Positions 6,386-14,013 of a stretch of 30,897 nt of DNA are shown one piece after another. Each line of letters opens with the position of its first letter. Positions within the stretch are counted from its first letter, which is position 1. Made by a program: the position numbers and the translations under genes. This DNA comes from JAPLYB01 sp964481435. GTDB lineage: Archaea; Nanobdellota; Nanobdellia; Pacearchaeales; UBA284. The notes under the pieces were generated by a model, which had not been told where the DNA came from, made no database searches, and was given only the letters and a program-made list of their open reading frames with translations. The DNA lies in the NCBI GenBank assembly GCA_964481435.1, contig CAYZTH010000005.1:1-30897 (forward strand). Reading direction: 5' to 3'.

Positions 6386-8035
6386 TTAATCGTATCCGCC
6401 CATACCTTGCGGTGGCATTCCACCGTGCATTCCTCCACCGCCCTTGCTGGAGGCAATGACATCATCTATCCTGAGAATCATAACTGCGACTTCGCTTGCT
6501 GACCTTGTGGCCTGAATCTTTATCTCTAGAGGTTCAATAATCCCTTTCTTTATTGTATCTGTAATTTCTCCAACAATTGAAACATTTGTTGAAACATCTA
6601 GGCCATATGTTGCCTTGCCTTCTTCGTGTCTGGCTTTTAGCTCTGTCAAGACTTCAATTGGGTCTAAGCCGGCATTCTCTGCTAGAGTCCTTGGAATTAC
6701 TTCAAAGGCTTCTGCAAATGCATTTATTGCAAGCTGCTCTCTACCTCGAATGCCCTGGGAGAATTTCTTAAGTCTTTTTGACATCTCAATCTCAAAAGCA
6801 CCTCCTCCTGCAACCACTAACCCCTTTTCTAGAGCAACTGCAACATCTCCAATGCCATCTTTTATAGCTCTTTCAATTTCATCAATAACATGTTCTGTTG
6901 AACCTCTGATAAGTATAGTTAAGGCTTTAGGATTTTTACATCCAGTAATATATAATAGACCTTCGCCTGATTCGTTTCTAACTTCTTTTACAAGAGCAGC
7001 GTAGCCTAGTTCATTTGATGTTAATTCATTTAGATTGCTCATGACTTTGGCGCCTGTTGCTTTTGCAAGCTTCTCAATATCGCTTGCTTTAATTCTTCTT
7101 AGAGCCAGGATTCCCTCTTTAGCTAGGTAGTATTGCGCAATATCATCAATGCCTTTCTGACATAAAACAACTGTTGCCCCGGAGGTCTTTATTTTGTCCA
7201 CCATATTCTTCAAGATTCTATCTTCTTGGTCAAGGAATGCTTGTAATTGATCAGGAGAACTTATGTTTACTTTAGTGTCTGTTTCAGGATTCTTCAATTC
7301 TAGGGCAGAATCGATTAATGCAATTCTGGCCTCTTTAACAATTGAGGGCATATCTGCATGAACTTTTTCTTTATCTAGCACGATTCCAGAAACAAGCTCT
7401 GTATTCTCTATACCCTCACCTCTTCTCTTCTCAATCTTGATATTACTTTTATCTACTTTAATTCCTTCATCTGTCTTCTCCATAACTTGAAGAACAGCAT
7501 GGACAACAACATCACTTAGCTTCTCTTTAGCTTGTTCTGCACCCTTGCCAACCATGGCGGTCATTGAAACTTGTTTTAATAGATCAACTTGATCAGGAGT
7601 AATCCTATAAGCTAATTCTTTTGCAATTTCCTGGGCTTTTTCAGCTGCAATTCTATAACCTCGGGCTATAACTGTTGGATGTATTTTCTCATCTAAAAGT
7701 TTTTCAGCATTCTCTAGAAGCTTCCCTGCTAGTATAACCGCAGTAGTTGTGCCATCTCCGACTTCTGCTTCCTGGGTCTTTGCAACCTCTACAACCATCT
7801 TAGCTGCCGGATGTTCTATTTCCATTTCATCTAGAATTGTTACACCATCATTTGTTACTATAATATCTCCAATAGAACTAACAAGCATCTTATCCATGCC
7901 CTTAGGACCTAGTGTTGTCTTGACTGTTTCAGCTACAAGTCTTGCTGCTAAAATATTGTTTCTTTGAGCATCTCGTCCTATCATTCTTTGTATATTTTCA
8001 GGTAGTATATAAACTGGTTGTTTATCGTTTGCCAT
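6386..8035 (-). CDS. thsA: Thermosome subunit (group II chaperonin)
   Basis: ATP-driven double-ring chaperonin that folds cytosolic proteins, related to eukaryotic CCT. The 549-aa length is standard. Visible motifs include TLGPKGMDKML and NDGVTILDEMEIEHPAAKM in the equatorial domain, the ATP-binding GDGTTTAVILAGKLL, and VVAGGGAFEIEMSKRLKKF. The usual flexible Gly/Met-rich end is present (GGGGMHGGMPPQGMGGYD). The start overlaps the end of the upstream 108-aa gene by 14 nt, so translation is probably coupled and the gene lies third in an operon with two small unknown genes. Only one thermosome subunit is encoded here. Confidence 0.98.
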   Translation of the reverse strand: MANDKQPVYILPENIQRMIGRDAQRNNILAARLVAETVKTTLGPKGMDKMLVSSIGDIIVTNDGVTILDEMEIEHPAAKMVVEVAKTQEAEVGDGTTTAVILAGKLLENAEKLLDEKIHPTVIARGYRIAAEKAQEIAKELAYRITPDQVDLLKQVSMTAMVGKGAEQAKEKLSDVVVHAVLQVMEKTDEGIKVDKSNIKIEKRRGEGIENTELVSGIVLDKEKVHADMPSIVKEARIALIDSALELKNPETDTKVNISSPDQLQAFLDQEDRILKNMVDKIKTSGATVVLCQKGIDDIAQYYLAKEGILALRRIKASDIEKLAKATGAKVMSNLNELTSNELGYAALVKEVRNESGEGLLYITGCKNPKALTILIRGSTEHVIDEIERAIKDGIGDVAVALEKGLVVAGGGAFEIEMSKRLKKFSQGIRGREQLAINAFAEAFEVIPRTLAENAGLDPIEVLTELKARHEEGKATYGLDVSTNVSIVGEITDTIKKGIIEPLEIKIQATRSASEVAVMILRIDDVIASSKGGGGMHGGMPPQGMGGYD

Positions 8036-8348
8036 GATATCTTTTTTTATCGGTTTTTAATTTTTGAATAGTTTCTCCAATTGAAGGAAGAACCTCCACC
8101 TTTGCGCAATATCCTCCTTGCGCATTTATTCTTTTAGCAATAGCATTAGCACGTTCTAGACCAGTAACATAAAAATCAAAATCACAAGGAGACATATATT
8201 CTGGTACCTTTCTTGCCCTAACAGGAATAAAATCACTCTGACCATAGGAATCACTATTTGCTATTATTTCCAAAATTTTTCTATTTGTTTCTTGACCGAG
8301 TGATGTCGGCCCAACATTGACATAAATCTCACAAATTTTTGGTTTCAT
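8022..8348 (-). CDS. Unknown 108-aa protein upstream of the thermosome
   Basis: I do not recognise this family. The protein is soluble, with an alternating pattern that suggests an alpha/beta fold: KICEIYVNVGPTSLG, then a helix ETNRKILEIIANSD, a basic segment IPVRARKVPEYMSPCDFDFYVTG, a helix ERANAIAKRINAQGG and a strand YCAKVEVL. The C-terminus is basic. It overlaps the thermosome start by 14 nt and follows an 87-aa gene after 20 bp, so the three are very likely co-transcribed. The context suggests a protein-folding, ribosome-associated or nucleic-acid role, but nothing in the sequence proves it. Coding is supported by tight packing and normal codon use. Confidence 0.75.
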   Translation of the reverse strand: MKPKICEIYVNVGPTSLGQETNRKILEIIANSDSYGQSDFIPVRARKVPEYMSPCDFDFYVTGLERANAIAKRINAQGGYCAKVEVLPSIGETIQKLKTDKKRYHGKR

Positions 8349-8368
8349 TTTTTTGATTTTAATTATAA

Positions 8369-8632
8369 TTAAGCTCGCACCCTTACTGGACGAGCATGCA
8401 AGGTAGTATTCGCAAGAGCCTCTAACAATCTTCCCGCAGTTCTTGGCGCCATGGGCTGAGTTCGATATTCTTTTCTTGCTCTTTCAGCAACAAGAGTGAC
8501 ATTAACCCCAGAGATTGTTTCAAGATAGTCTGCAACATACTTCGCAGAACCTACTGTACAAGGGTCACGGGCAAAATCTGGATTGAACCCAATTCTTACT
8601 CTTACCCTTGGTCTTGGCCCAGTATAACCCAT
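8369..8632 (-). CDS. Unknown 87-aa basic protein, first gene of the thermosome operon
   Basis: I do not recognise this family. The protein is small, Arg-rich and soluble. The N-terminus GYTGPRPRVRVRIGFNPDF is followed by an Ala-rich helix (GSAKYVADYLETISG) and the strand NVTLVAERARKEYRT. A Pro/Arg-rich turn (QPMAPRTAGRLLEAL) and the end HARPVRVRA close it. The high Arg content and short length resemble ribosome-associated or nucleic-acid-binding proteins, but this is only a resemblance. A TATA-like box about 23 nt before the ATG predicts a leaderless transcript starting here, so this gene opens the operon ending in the thermosome. Confidence 0.72.
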   Translation of the reverse strand: MGYTGPRPRVRVRIGFNPDFARDPCTVGSAKYVADYLETISGVNVTLVAERARKEYRTQPMAPRTAGRLLEALANTTLHARPVRVRA

Positions 8633-8650
8633 TTTATGTTTATTTGAAGA

Positions 8651-8660
8651 TTTATTTAAA
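8651..8660 (-). promoter_or_regulatory. TATA-like box of the thermosome operon
   Basis: On the minus strand TTTAAATAAA, preceded by a purine-rich AAAGG like a BRE, is centred about 23 nt before the ATG at 8632. This predicts leaderless transcription of the 87-aa gene, the 108-aa gene and the thermosome together. Confidence 0.6.
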
Positions 8661-8754
8661 CCTTTAATTTTAATTATAATTTAAAGATATTATAACTCAT
8701 TTCAGAACTTTAAAAAGATTTCGCTACTAAAATGACAACATTAAATCTTGTGTC

Positions 8755-9423
8755 TTAACTTACAAGTGTTCCTTTAAACTTCTTACCATCTAGCAAGTTC
8801 TTCAGATTTTTTAAATCTTTCCCGATTATATAGACTTGAAATCCCTGTTTCTGGGATTCTTTAGCAGCAATTGGGTCAAAAGGCATATTCAATCCAGGAA
8901 TCCACTTGTCTCCGACTAGCTCAATCAGAGTTTTCCAGGACATTTTCTCGATTGGCTTAGCATTTGAATTTTTCTTTGGGTCAGAATCATAGACATACTC
9001 TATGTTACTCATGTTGATTATCTTCTTAACACCAAGGTTTTTGGCGAGAAGCACTGCATCATTATCTGTGCTGCATCCAGGTTTCCAGCCAGAGCAGACA
9101 ATTATCTTTTTATCTGTAACAATCTTCTTAGTTGGGTCAGAAATGACAGGTTCATAGACTTCTTTCTTATCAAAGCTTGATTTAATCAGATGAGCATTCA
9201 AATTAGTTGCTGCGATGCCCATCCAATCTTTTTCATCGTTTTCTGCTTTCCTTATCTTAGACAGGGCTTCATTGAAATTCCTGCATAATTTTCCTCCACC
9301 GCAGATAATAACAAACTTCTCTTTGTGAAGATATGACTCTATCAGCTTCTTGAATTCAATTATAAAATCCGTGTCAATAGGATCTGGATAAATAAGTGAG
9401 CCACCTAGAGAGATTATTATCAT
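8755..9423 (-). CDS. pyrH: Archaeal-type uridylate (UMP) kinase
   Basis: Phosphorylates UMP to UDP in pyrimidine nucleotide synthesis; it belongs to the amino-acid-kinase fold. The 222-aa protein opens with IIISLGGSLIYPD and has FVIICGGGKLCRNFNEAL in the phosphate-binding region. The nucleotide site is SGWKPGCSTDNDAVLLAKNLGVKKIINMSN and then EYVYDSDPKKNSNAKPIEKM. The end INMSNIEYVYDSDP pattern and length fit archaeal PyrH rather than the bacterial form. It starts 4 bp after the dph6 stop and shares that transcript. Confidence 0.92.
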   Translation of the reverse strand: MIIISLGGSLIYPDPIDTDFIIEFKKLIESYLHKEKFVIICGGGKLCRNFNEALSKIRKAENDEKDWMGIAATNLNAHLIKSSFDKKEVYEPVISDPTKKIVTDKKIIVCSGWKPGCSTDNDAVLLAKNLGVKKIINMSNIEYVYDSDPKKNSNAKPIEKMSWKTLIELVGDKWIPGLNMPFDPIAAKESQKQGFQVYIIGKDLKNLKNLLDGKKFKGTLVS

Positions 9424-9427
9424 TTTT

Positions 9428-10117
9428 CTATTTTTTTTCTTTTAGTTCAATTTCATCAATTTTTAATATCTTTGAATCTGTTTTACCAAGTTCGTGGCTC
9501 TTTTTAATTATAATCTTTTTCTTGAAAAAAGGAGCATCTAAAACAAGGCTCTCAAATTCTCCGCCTTCTCCAGCAGGATTTACTCCGTATTTATCCTGCA
9601 ACTTCTTAATGTCTTGAATAAAGACCTTGTCAATTTTCTTTCCGAGAAATTTATCCATGCCTAGAGCAAAAACCCCCATAATCATAACATCAAATTTCTC
9701 CTTAATAACCTCCTTAAGCACCCCAATCTGGTCTTTCTTCCATAGAGGATTAATACATTCGATATCAAGTTCCTCGCAAAGACTCTTTATTCTTGAAGCT
9801 TGATAAATAGATGCAACTGCCCCAGTTACTAGGCCCTGAATATTATATTTCTTCTTAGCTTCTTGAATTGCTTTCTTGAGGTCTTTGAGCTCTTCTTCTT
9901 TTATGCCCTTGGTTTTATGCATGATAATCGGTAGGCCGATTGCCTCTGCTTGTTTCTCAGCAAGTAAGATATTAGGGGTATGAAACATATAACTCTCGGG
10001 ATTTTCAGATAGAATCGTGATTAAACACCTCACTTCTCCTGATTTAAGAGCATGACTTAGGGCTAAGCACGAATCCTTGCCTCCTGAAAATAAAACCCCT
10101 AGCTTGATTTTTTTCAT
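9428..10117 (-). CDS. dph6: Diphthine--ammonia ligase Dph6 (ATP-binding alpha-hydrolase family)
   Basis: Catalyses the last step of diphthamide formation on a histidine of EF-2, using ATP and ammonia. The 229-aa protein has the PP-loop SGGKDSCLAL (from residue 10). Family motifs follow: IQGLVTGAVASIYQASRIKSLCEELDIECINPLWKKDQ, then GMDKFLGKKID, and the conserved GVNPAGEGGEFESLVLDAPFF. Its substrate EF-2 lies at 28603-30792 and keeps the expected target sequence AIHRGPAQVLP. It is divergent from the CBS gene across 71 bp. Confidence 0.93.
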   Translation of the reverse strand: MKKIKLGVLFSGGKDSCLALSHALKSGEVRCLITILSENPESYMFHTPNILLAEKQAEAIGLPIIMHKTKGIKEEELKDLKKAIQEAKKKYNIQGLVTGAVASIYQASRIKSLCEELDIECINPLWKKDQIGVLKEVIKEKFDVMIMGVFALGMDKFLGKKIDKVFIQDIKKLQDKYGVNPAGEGGEFESLVLDAPFFKKKIIIKKSHELGKTDSKILKIDEIELKEKK

Positions 10118-10160
10118 TTTTTCGGTTTCAGTATTTAATATAACTCCAGTGACATAAACC

Positions 10161-10170
10161 TTTTAAATTT
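10161..10170 (+). promoter_or_regulatory. TATA-like box for the CBS-domain gene
   Basis: TTTTAAATTT is centred about 24 nt before ATG 10189, predicting a leaderless mRNA. The 71-bp region 10118-10188 must also hold the divergent dph6 promoter. Confidence 0.5.
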
Positions 10171-10188
10171 AAACTTCCTAAGATAAGT

Positions 10189-10887
10189 ATGAAATCAGGG
10201 CTAAAAGTCGGGGACGTCATGACGCGAAAGTTTGTCTTTGTAAGTCCTAAAACCAAGATTATTGATTGTTTAAAGATTATGAGCAAGAGCGATGTTGGCT
10301 CACTTCTTATTGTTGAAGATAAAAAACTTAAGGGTATAACAACAAGCAACGATATAATCAAGTATATCACGAAGAACATCCACGTTCTTAAAAAAGAAGT
10401 AAGGCAGGTCATGAAAAAGAATCTTGTGGTAATATCTCCAAGCAAGGACATATCTGAAGCAATTGAATTAATGGAGAGAAAGAATGTCCGCAAACTGCCA
10501 GTTGTTGTAAGAAGCAGCGTCATAGGATTTATCACTAAAAAAGACATTCTGAAGATAAGACCTGGTTTATCTGATATCTTAACTCAAAAAATCAGGATTG
10601 CCGAAGAGCGAGAAAAAATCAAAAGAATATCTGAAAATGGAAAAAATCACTGGGCCAAAGATGGCGAGTGCCAAGAGTGTGGAGCTCATGATCTTTTATA
10701 TCAGTTCAATGACCGATATGTCTGCTCTCTTTGTAAAAAAAACATAAAAGAGGGCAAAAAGCAAGAAATAGAAGAAAAAGAACAAACGAAGATTGCACAC
10801 AAACTTCTGAATTTCTTAAAAAGAAGAGAAAAAAAGAAGCAGAAACCAAAAAGGTCTAAAAAAGGTCGCAAGAAGAAAAAAGGATAA
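10189..10887 (+). CDS. CBS-domain pair fused to a zinc ribbon and Lys-rich tail
   Basis: Two CBS domains (about 8-60, VGDVMTRKFVFVSP...TTSNDIIKYI; about 72-125, VRQVMKKNLVVISPSK...ITKKDILKI) should form a Bateman module that binds adenosyl nucleotides. A four-cysteine zinc ribbon follows (C161, C164, C179, C182; CQECGAHDLLYQFNDRYVCSLC). The last 50 residues are almost entirely Lys/Arg/Glu, ending KKGRKKKKG, which suggests contact with nucleic acid or the ribosome. The specific target is not known. It is a single-gene unit preceded by a TATA-like box and followed by a convergent tRNA-Lys. Confidence 0.85.
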   Translation: MKSGLKVGDVMTRKFVFVSPKTKIIDCLKIMSKSDVGSLLIVEDKKLKGITTSNDIIKYITKNIHVLKKEVRQVMKKNLVVISPSKDISEAIELMERKNVRKLPVVVRSSVIGFITKKDILKIRPGLSDILTQKIRIAEEREKIKRISENGKNHWAKDGECQECGAHDLLYQFNDRYVCSLCKKNIKEGKKQEIEEKEQTKIAHKLLNFLKRREKKKQKPKRSKKGRKKKKG

Positions 10888-10908
10888 TACCCCTGTCGAA
10901 AGAATAAG

Positions 10909-10983
10909 CGGGCCCGACAGGATTTGAACCTGCGACACCCTGATTAAGAGTCAGGTGCTCTAACCAGACTGAGCTACGAGCCC
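10909..10983 (-). tRNA. tRNA-Lys (anticodon CUU)
   Basis: Read on the minus strand it forms a complete cloverleaf. The acceptor is GGGCTCG with CGGGCCC (one G-U). The D stem is GCTC/GAGC, the anticodon stem CCTGA/TCAGG around loop CTCTTAA, and the T arm GCAGG TTCAAAT CCTGT. The anticodon is CUU. The discriminator is G, as in archaeal tRNA-Lys, and CCA is not encoded. No intron is present. A TATA-like box is centred 27 nt upstream. Confidence 0.97.
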
Positions 10984-11006
10984 ACAAACATGATAAAATA
11001 AGTCGA

Positions 11007-11014
11007 TTTATAAA
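11007..11014 (-). promoter_or_regulatory. TATA-like box of tRNA-Lys
   Basis: TTTATAAA is centred 27 nt upstream of the first base of tRNA-Lys. The same 27-nt spacing is found for tRNA-Ile and tRNA-Asn in this window, which supports all three. Confidence 0.65.
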
Positions 11015-11023
11015 ACTTTAGAA

Positions 11024-11329
11024 TTAATCTCTTTCTCGCCAAGTATTCTTGCACTTTTTGCATCTAAAGAAAATGGTCTCAGCTTCATCGCCTGCACGCA
11101 TCTGGGTTGCCCATGTCTCAGCTATCTCAAAACCGCACTTTGGACAGGTCTCGCTTACTGTTGGCCAGACATTGCTGTCTTTCTCTTTCAAGACATTTAT
11201 TCCTTGAGCTACAACAATATTTTCAGACGTGGTTAATTTTGTGCTGTTCATCTTATACTTGCACTTTGGACAGACAAATTTCTTATCTCCAGGCATCATC
11301 ATTGTGCCGCATTTTGGACAGAATTGCAT
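11024..11329 (-). CDS. tfs: Transcription factor S (TFS, TFIIS-like cleavage factor)
   Basis: Stimulates RNA cleavage by backtracked RNA polymerase, rescuing stalled complexes. The 101-aa protein has an N-terminal zinc ribbon (C4, C7, C20, C23; FCPKCGTMMMPG...VCPKCKYK), a linker, and a C-terminal zinc ribbon (TCPKCGF...FFRCKKCKNTW). The acidic pair in QMRAGDEAET corresponds to the catalytic DE inserted into the polymerase active site. Typical TFS has RSADE at this place; here it reads RAGDE. Genes for Rpo7 and Spt4 are elsewhere in the window. Confidence 0.94.
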   Translation of the reverse strand: MQFCPKCGTMMMPGDKKFVCPKCKYKMNSTKLTTSENIVVAQGINVLKEKDSNVWPTVSETCPKCGFEIAETWATQMRAGDEAETIFFRCKKCKNTWRERD

Positions 11330-11485
11330 TTTTTTAACCTCTTATTTTTTAAATTTTATTCAGTTTTTTATATCTTTATATTGCAGTGTTATCAATTATG
11401 ATATTTAAAAACCTTGCTATTTATTATGCGCGTGTTCTAAACTTAGAAGTTGTACCAAAATGGAGAATTTTAAAAGAGATTGCCT

Positions 11486-12118
11486 TTATCTGAACATTTC
11501 AACAAAAAATAACTTTACCCAACCAAACCAGGGGGCCTTTGCGATTGCTTTTCCAAGAATCTGATTCTGTGTTATCGAGAGTTCATAGGGAATTTGGTCG
11601 CTATTATGATCGCCCTTGGTTGAATAAACTTTTATTCCACCAATCTCTCTAGTGTAAATAATCCTATGAATTATTGGAGTTCCGTACTGAGGAACTTTGA
11701 AGACGATGATATCTCCAACCTTATACTCTTTCTGGCCTTTGATAACCATTATGTCCCCTTTGTTAAAACCGCTCTTGAATCTAAATTTAGAAAATTCCTC
11801 TTGAGTTATATTAATATCTTCATACCAGTGGCCACATAACTGCCAGTATTCGTCAAAATCAACATTCGCTTTTTGGCCATAGTTGTGGCCGCAAATGTTA
11901 AACGGCACGGTCTTATCGTAGCTATTCTTGATGTGCTCCATGCTTCCTGATTCTACAATAACCATTGGCACCGATGTGTTCAATGCCAGCCCTAAGCCGG
12001 GTAATAATAGGAACTTTACGATAAGGAATATCAAGATTACATCTACAATAAAACTCCAGACACTATTACTATGCCATAAAAAATTCCAAATCTTCTTCAG
12101 TACACTTGCTATGCTCAT
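11486..12118 (-). CDS. Archaeal signal peptidase I (Sec11-like, S26B)
   Basis: Membrane protease that removes signal peptides from secreted proteins. The 210-aa product has one membrane helix near the N-terminus (about 21-45) and the catalytic Ser59 in VIVESGSMEH. The archaeal/eukaryotic-type histidine follows in GTPIIHRIIY, where bacterial enzymes use Lys, and an Asp follows in STKGDHNSDQ. These residues fit the Ser-His-Asp Sec11-type site. An insertion rich in aromatic residues (about 66-100) lies between the Ser and the His. Likely clients in this window include the M23 peptidase and the secreted 182-aa protein. Confidence 0.9.
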   Translation of the reverse strand: MSIASVLKKIWNFLWHSNSVWSFIVDVILIFLIVKFLLLPGLGLALNTSVPMVIVESGSMEHIKNSYDKTVPFNICGHNYGQKANVDFDEYWQLCGHWYEDINITQEEFSKFRFKSGFNKGDIMVIKGQKEYKVGDIIVFKVPQYGTPIIHRIIYTREIGGIKVYSTKGDHNSDQIPYELSITQNQILGKAIAKAPWFGWVKLFFVEMFR

Positions 12119-12164
12119 GTTTCAATTAATTGTTTTTAGTTTAAAAACCTTGAGAATGTGAATT

Positions 12165-13025
12165 TCATAAAATTTTGAAATCGACCCGGATATTATGCTT
12201 TCTTGGGGCAAGTTCTCGCAAGAACTTAATACCAAGGATCTTGACTTTCAACTTTGCCTTGGATGCAGCGTCTAAAATTCTTTTTTCAGAAACCTTTTTT
12301 AGGATTTCATCTTCTTTAACAAAATCCTGGAAATGGATAATTGTTCCTTTCTTGGAAATCATAAGGGCCTCTTTTAAGAAAGTCTCTTTTAGCTGAGGTC
12401 TTCCCATTATTATCCTGTCAAAAAGTTCTCCTTTCTTCTTCAGTATAGGGCATATCCTCTTGACATCTCCCTGGATAATTTCAACATTTCTTATTTTATT
12501 CAGCTTGACATTCTCTAGAGCATACTTTGAACACTCTTTAGAGATTTCTACGCAAACAACTTTCTTGACCACCACATTCTTTGCGATGACCAGGCCATAG
12601 GGCGCTATTCCTGAAAACAGAACAATGACTCGCTCTTTTGGCTTGCACATTCTTGCGATATCTAATCTATCTGTTGCAAGTCTTGGAGAAAAAAAGCAGG
12701 TCTTTATATTTAATTTGAATAAGCATCCTGATTCCTTATATGTTGTTTCAAGAATCTTCTTTCCAGCAAGCCATTTTAACTTTGGTTTTCTTAATCTTCC
12801 GTAAAATTTTCCACGAGCATAGACTGCTTTGATATTTTTATGCTGATTTAAGAGTGTTTCAGCAACAATCTTTGATTTCTTTTCAATATCAAAGGGAATC
12901 TGGACAACAATTATCTCTCCGATTATGTCGAAACTTCTTGGAAGAAGTCTAAGCTCTTCTGGAGTAAATCTTTTGTCTTCTGCAAGAACATCTCTTAATC
13001 TATGCCTCTTTTTCTCATTTTCCAT
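12165..13025 (-). CDS. trm5: Trm5-family tRNA (guanine-37-N1) methyltransferase
   Basis: Class I SAM-dependent enzyme that methylates G37 next to the anticodon, guarding the reading frame. The 286-aa protein has an N-terminal recognition domain (RDVLAEDKRFTPEELRLLPRSFDIIGEIIVVQIP), the conserved FFSPRLATDRLDIARM, and the SAM-binding loop VIVLFSGIAPYGLVIAK. The acidic ribose-binding strand VVCVEISKECSKYALENVKLN follows. Where Trm5 usually reads NLP, this protein has IIMGRPQL, so a relative such as Taw2 is not excluded. I chose ATG 13025 over an in-frame TTG at 13034. Confidence 0.85.
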   Translation of the reverse strand: MENEKKRHRLRDVLAEDKRFTPEELRLLPRSFDIIGEIIVVQIPFDIEKKSKIVAETLLNQHKNIKAVYARGKFYGRLRKPKLKWLAGKKILETTYKESGCLFKLNIKTCFFSPRLATDRLDIARMCKPKERVIVLFSGIAPYGLVIAKNVVVKKVVCVEISKECSKYALENVKLNKIRNVEIIQGDVKRICPILKKKGELFDRIIMGRPQLKETFLKEALMISKKGTIIHFQDFVKEDEILKKVSEKRILDAASKAKLKVKILGIKFLRELAPRKHNIRVDFKIL

Positions 13026-13066
13026 AAATAACAAGGAGACGGTATCTTAAAAAGATTACTAAAAAT

Positions 13067-13076
13067 TTTATAAAGT
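13067..13076 (+). promoter_or_regulatory. TATA-like box for the dus gene
   Basis: TTTTATAAAG is centred near 13071. A start site about 26 nt downstream falls at 13097, exactly at the 5' edge of the hairpin at 13097-13129. Confidence 0.55.
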
Positions 13077-13096
13077 ATCAAGAATTAAGTATTAAT

Positions 13097-13129
13097 GGTT
13101 TTGCAACTTTGTGCTTATGCACCAAAACC
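13097..13129 (+). promoter_or_regulatory. Hairpin at the predicted 5' end of the dus mRNA
   Basis: GGTTTTG (13097-13103) pairs with CAAAACC (13123-13129), and inside it GTGC (13111-13114) pairs with GCAC (13119-13122) around a TTAT loop, leaving a one-sided 7-nt bulge. It ends 33 nt before the preferred dus start. It may control translation or stability; this is inference. Confidence 0.5.
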
Positions 13130-13162
13130 AATAGATTACAAAAAATTCAACATAACTCAAAA

Positions 13163-14002
13163 ATGTACAAGATAAAAAACCTCAAATTGAAAAATCCTTA
13201 TTTTCTAGCACCGATGGAGGCGATTAATGATATTGCCTTTAGGACTTTATGCAAAAAGGCAGGGGCGGGCTTAGTTTATACGGGAATGATAAATCCTCTG
13301 ACAAAACAAAAGATTGATTTAGAGGATAAACCCGCAATTCAATTATTCTCAAAGGATGGAAAAGGAATCAGAGAGTTTATAAAAAAACATGACAAAGAAG
13401 CGATGCTGTGGGACTTTAATCTGGGGTGTCCTGCAAAAACCGCTAAAAGACATGGATTCGGATTTTTTATGAATAATGAATTAGAATTAATTGAAAAAAT
13501 TCTAAGTGAAATGAGGCAGGCAACAAAAAAACCCTTGACAATCAAGATAAGAATCTCTCAAAACACAGAAAAAATCATAAAAATAGCTGAAAAATACTGC
13601 GAGGCCATCTCGATTCATCCAAGAACACAAGCCCAGGGATATTCTGGCAAACCAGACATAGCTTTTGTAGAGAGAATAAAGTCTCAAACTTCGCTTCCAA
13701 TAATTTATTCGGGTAATGTAAACGAAAAAAATGCAAATAAACTATCAGAGAGTTTTGACTTTGTAATGATAGGAAGAGAAGCAATAGGAAATCCAAATAT
13801 CTTCTCAAAACTCTCTGGCTCAAAAAAAGAATTCTCATTCAAAGACTATCTAAAAATCGCCACTAAATACAAATTATCTTTCTCTCAAATAAAGAATCAA
13901 GCCATGAATTTCACAAAGAATCAAAATGGCGCAAAGAAGATGCGGGCCTCTTTGATTCGAGCCAGAAATCTCGAAGACATTAAGAAGGTCTATTCCATTT
14001 AA
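13163..14002 (+). CDS. dus: tRNA-dihydrouridine synthase (Dus family)
   Basis: FMN enzyme that reduces uridines in the tRNA D loop. The 279-aa product has the Dus opening KNPYFLAPMEAINDIAFRTLCKKAGAGLVYTGM. The catalytic cysteine lies in DFNLGCPAKTAKRHGFG, and FMN-binding segments follow: TIKIRI, ISIHPRTQAQGYSG, LPIIYSGNV and FVMIGREAIGNPNIF. I place the start at ATG 13163 because the upstream TTG (13109) would add residues absent from the family and sit inside the leader hairpin. The gene converges on the half-MFS gene with 11 bp between stops. Confidence 0.93.
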   Translation: MYKIKNLKLKNPYFLAPMEAINDIAFRTLCKKAGAGLVYTGMINPLTKQKIDLEDKPAIQLFSKDGKGIREFIKKHDKEAMLWDFNLGCPAKTAKRHGFGFFMNNELELIEKILSEMRQATKKPLTIKIRISQNTEKIIKIAEKYCEAISIHPRTQAQGYSGKPDIAFVERIKSQTSLPIIYSGNVNEKNANKLSESFDFVMIGREAIGNPNIFSKLSGSKKEFSFKDYLKIATKYKLSFSQIKNQAMNFTKNQNGAKKMRASLIRARNLEDIKKVYSI

Positions 14003-14013
14003 TGGTGTAAAAA

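Noticed and set aside
6615..7004. 129-aa ORF antisense to the thermosome gene
   Set aside because: It is a shadow of the strongly supported thermosome frame, is Ser/Ala/Pro-rich and has no own promoter or family. Similar shadows lie under mcm and EF-2.
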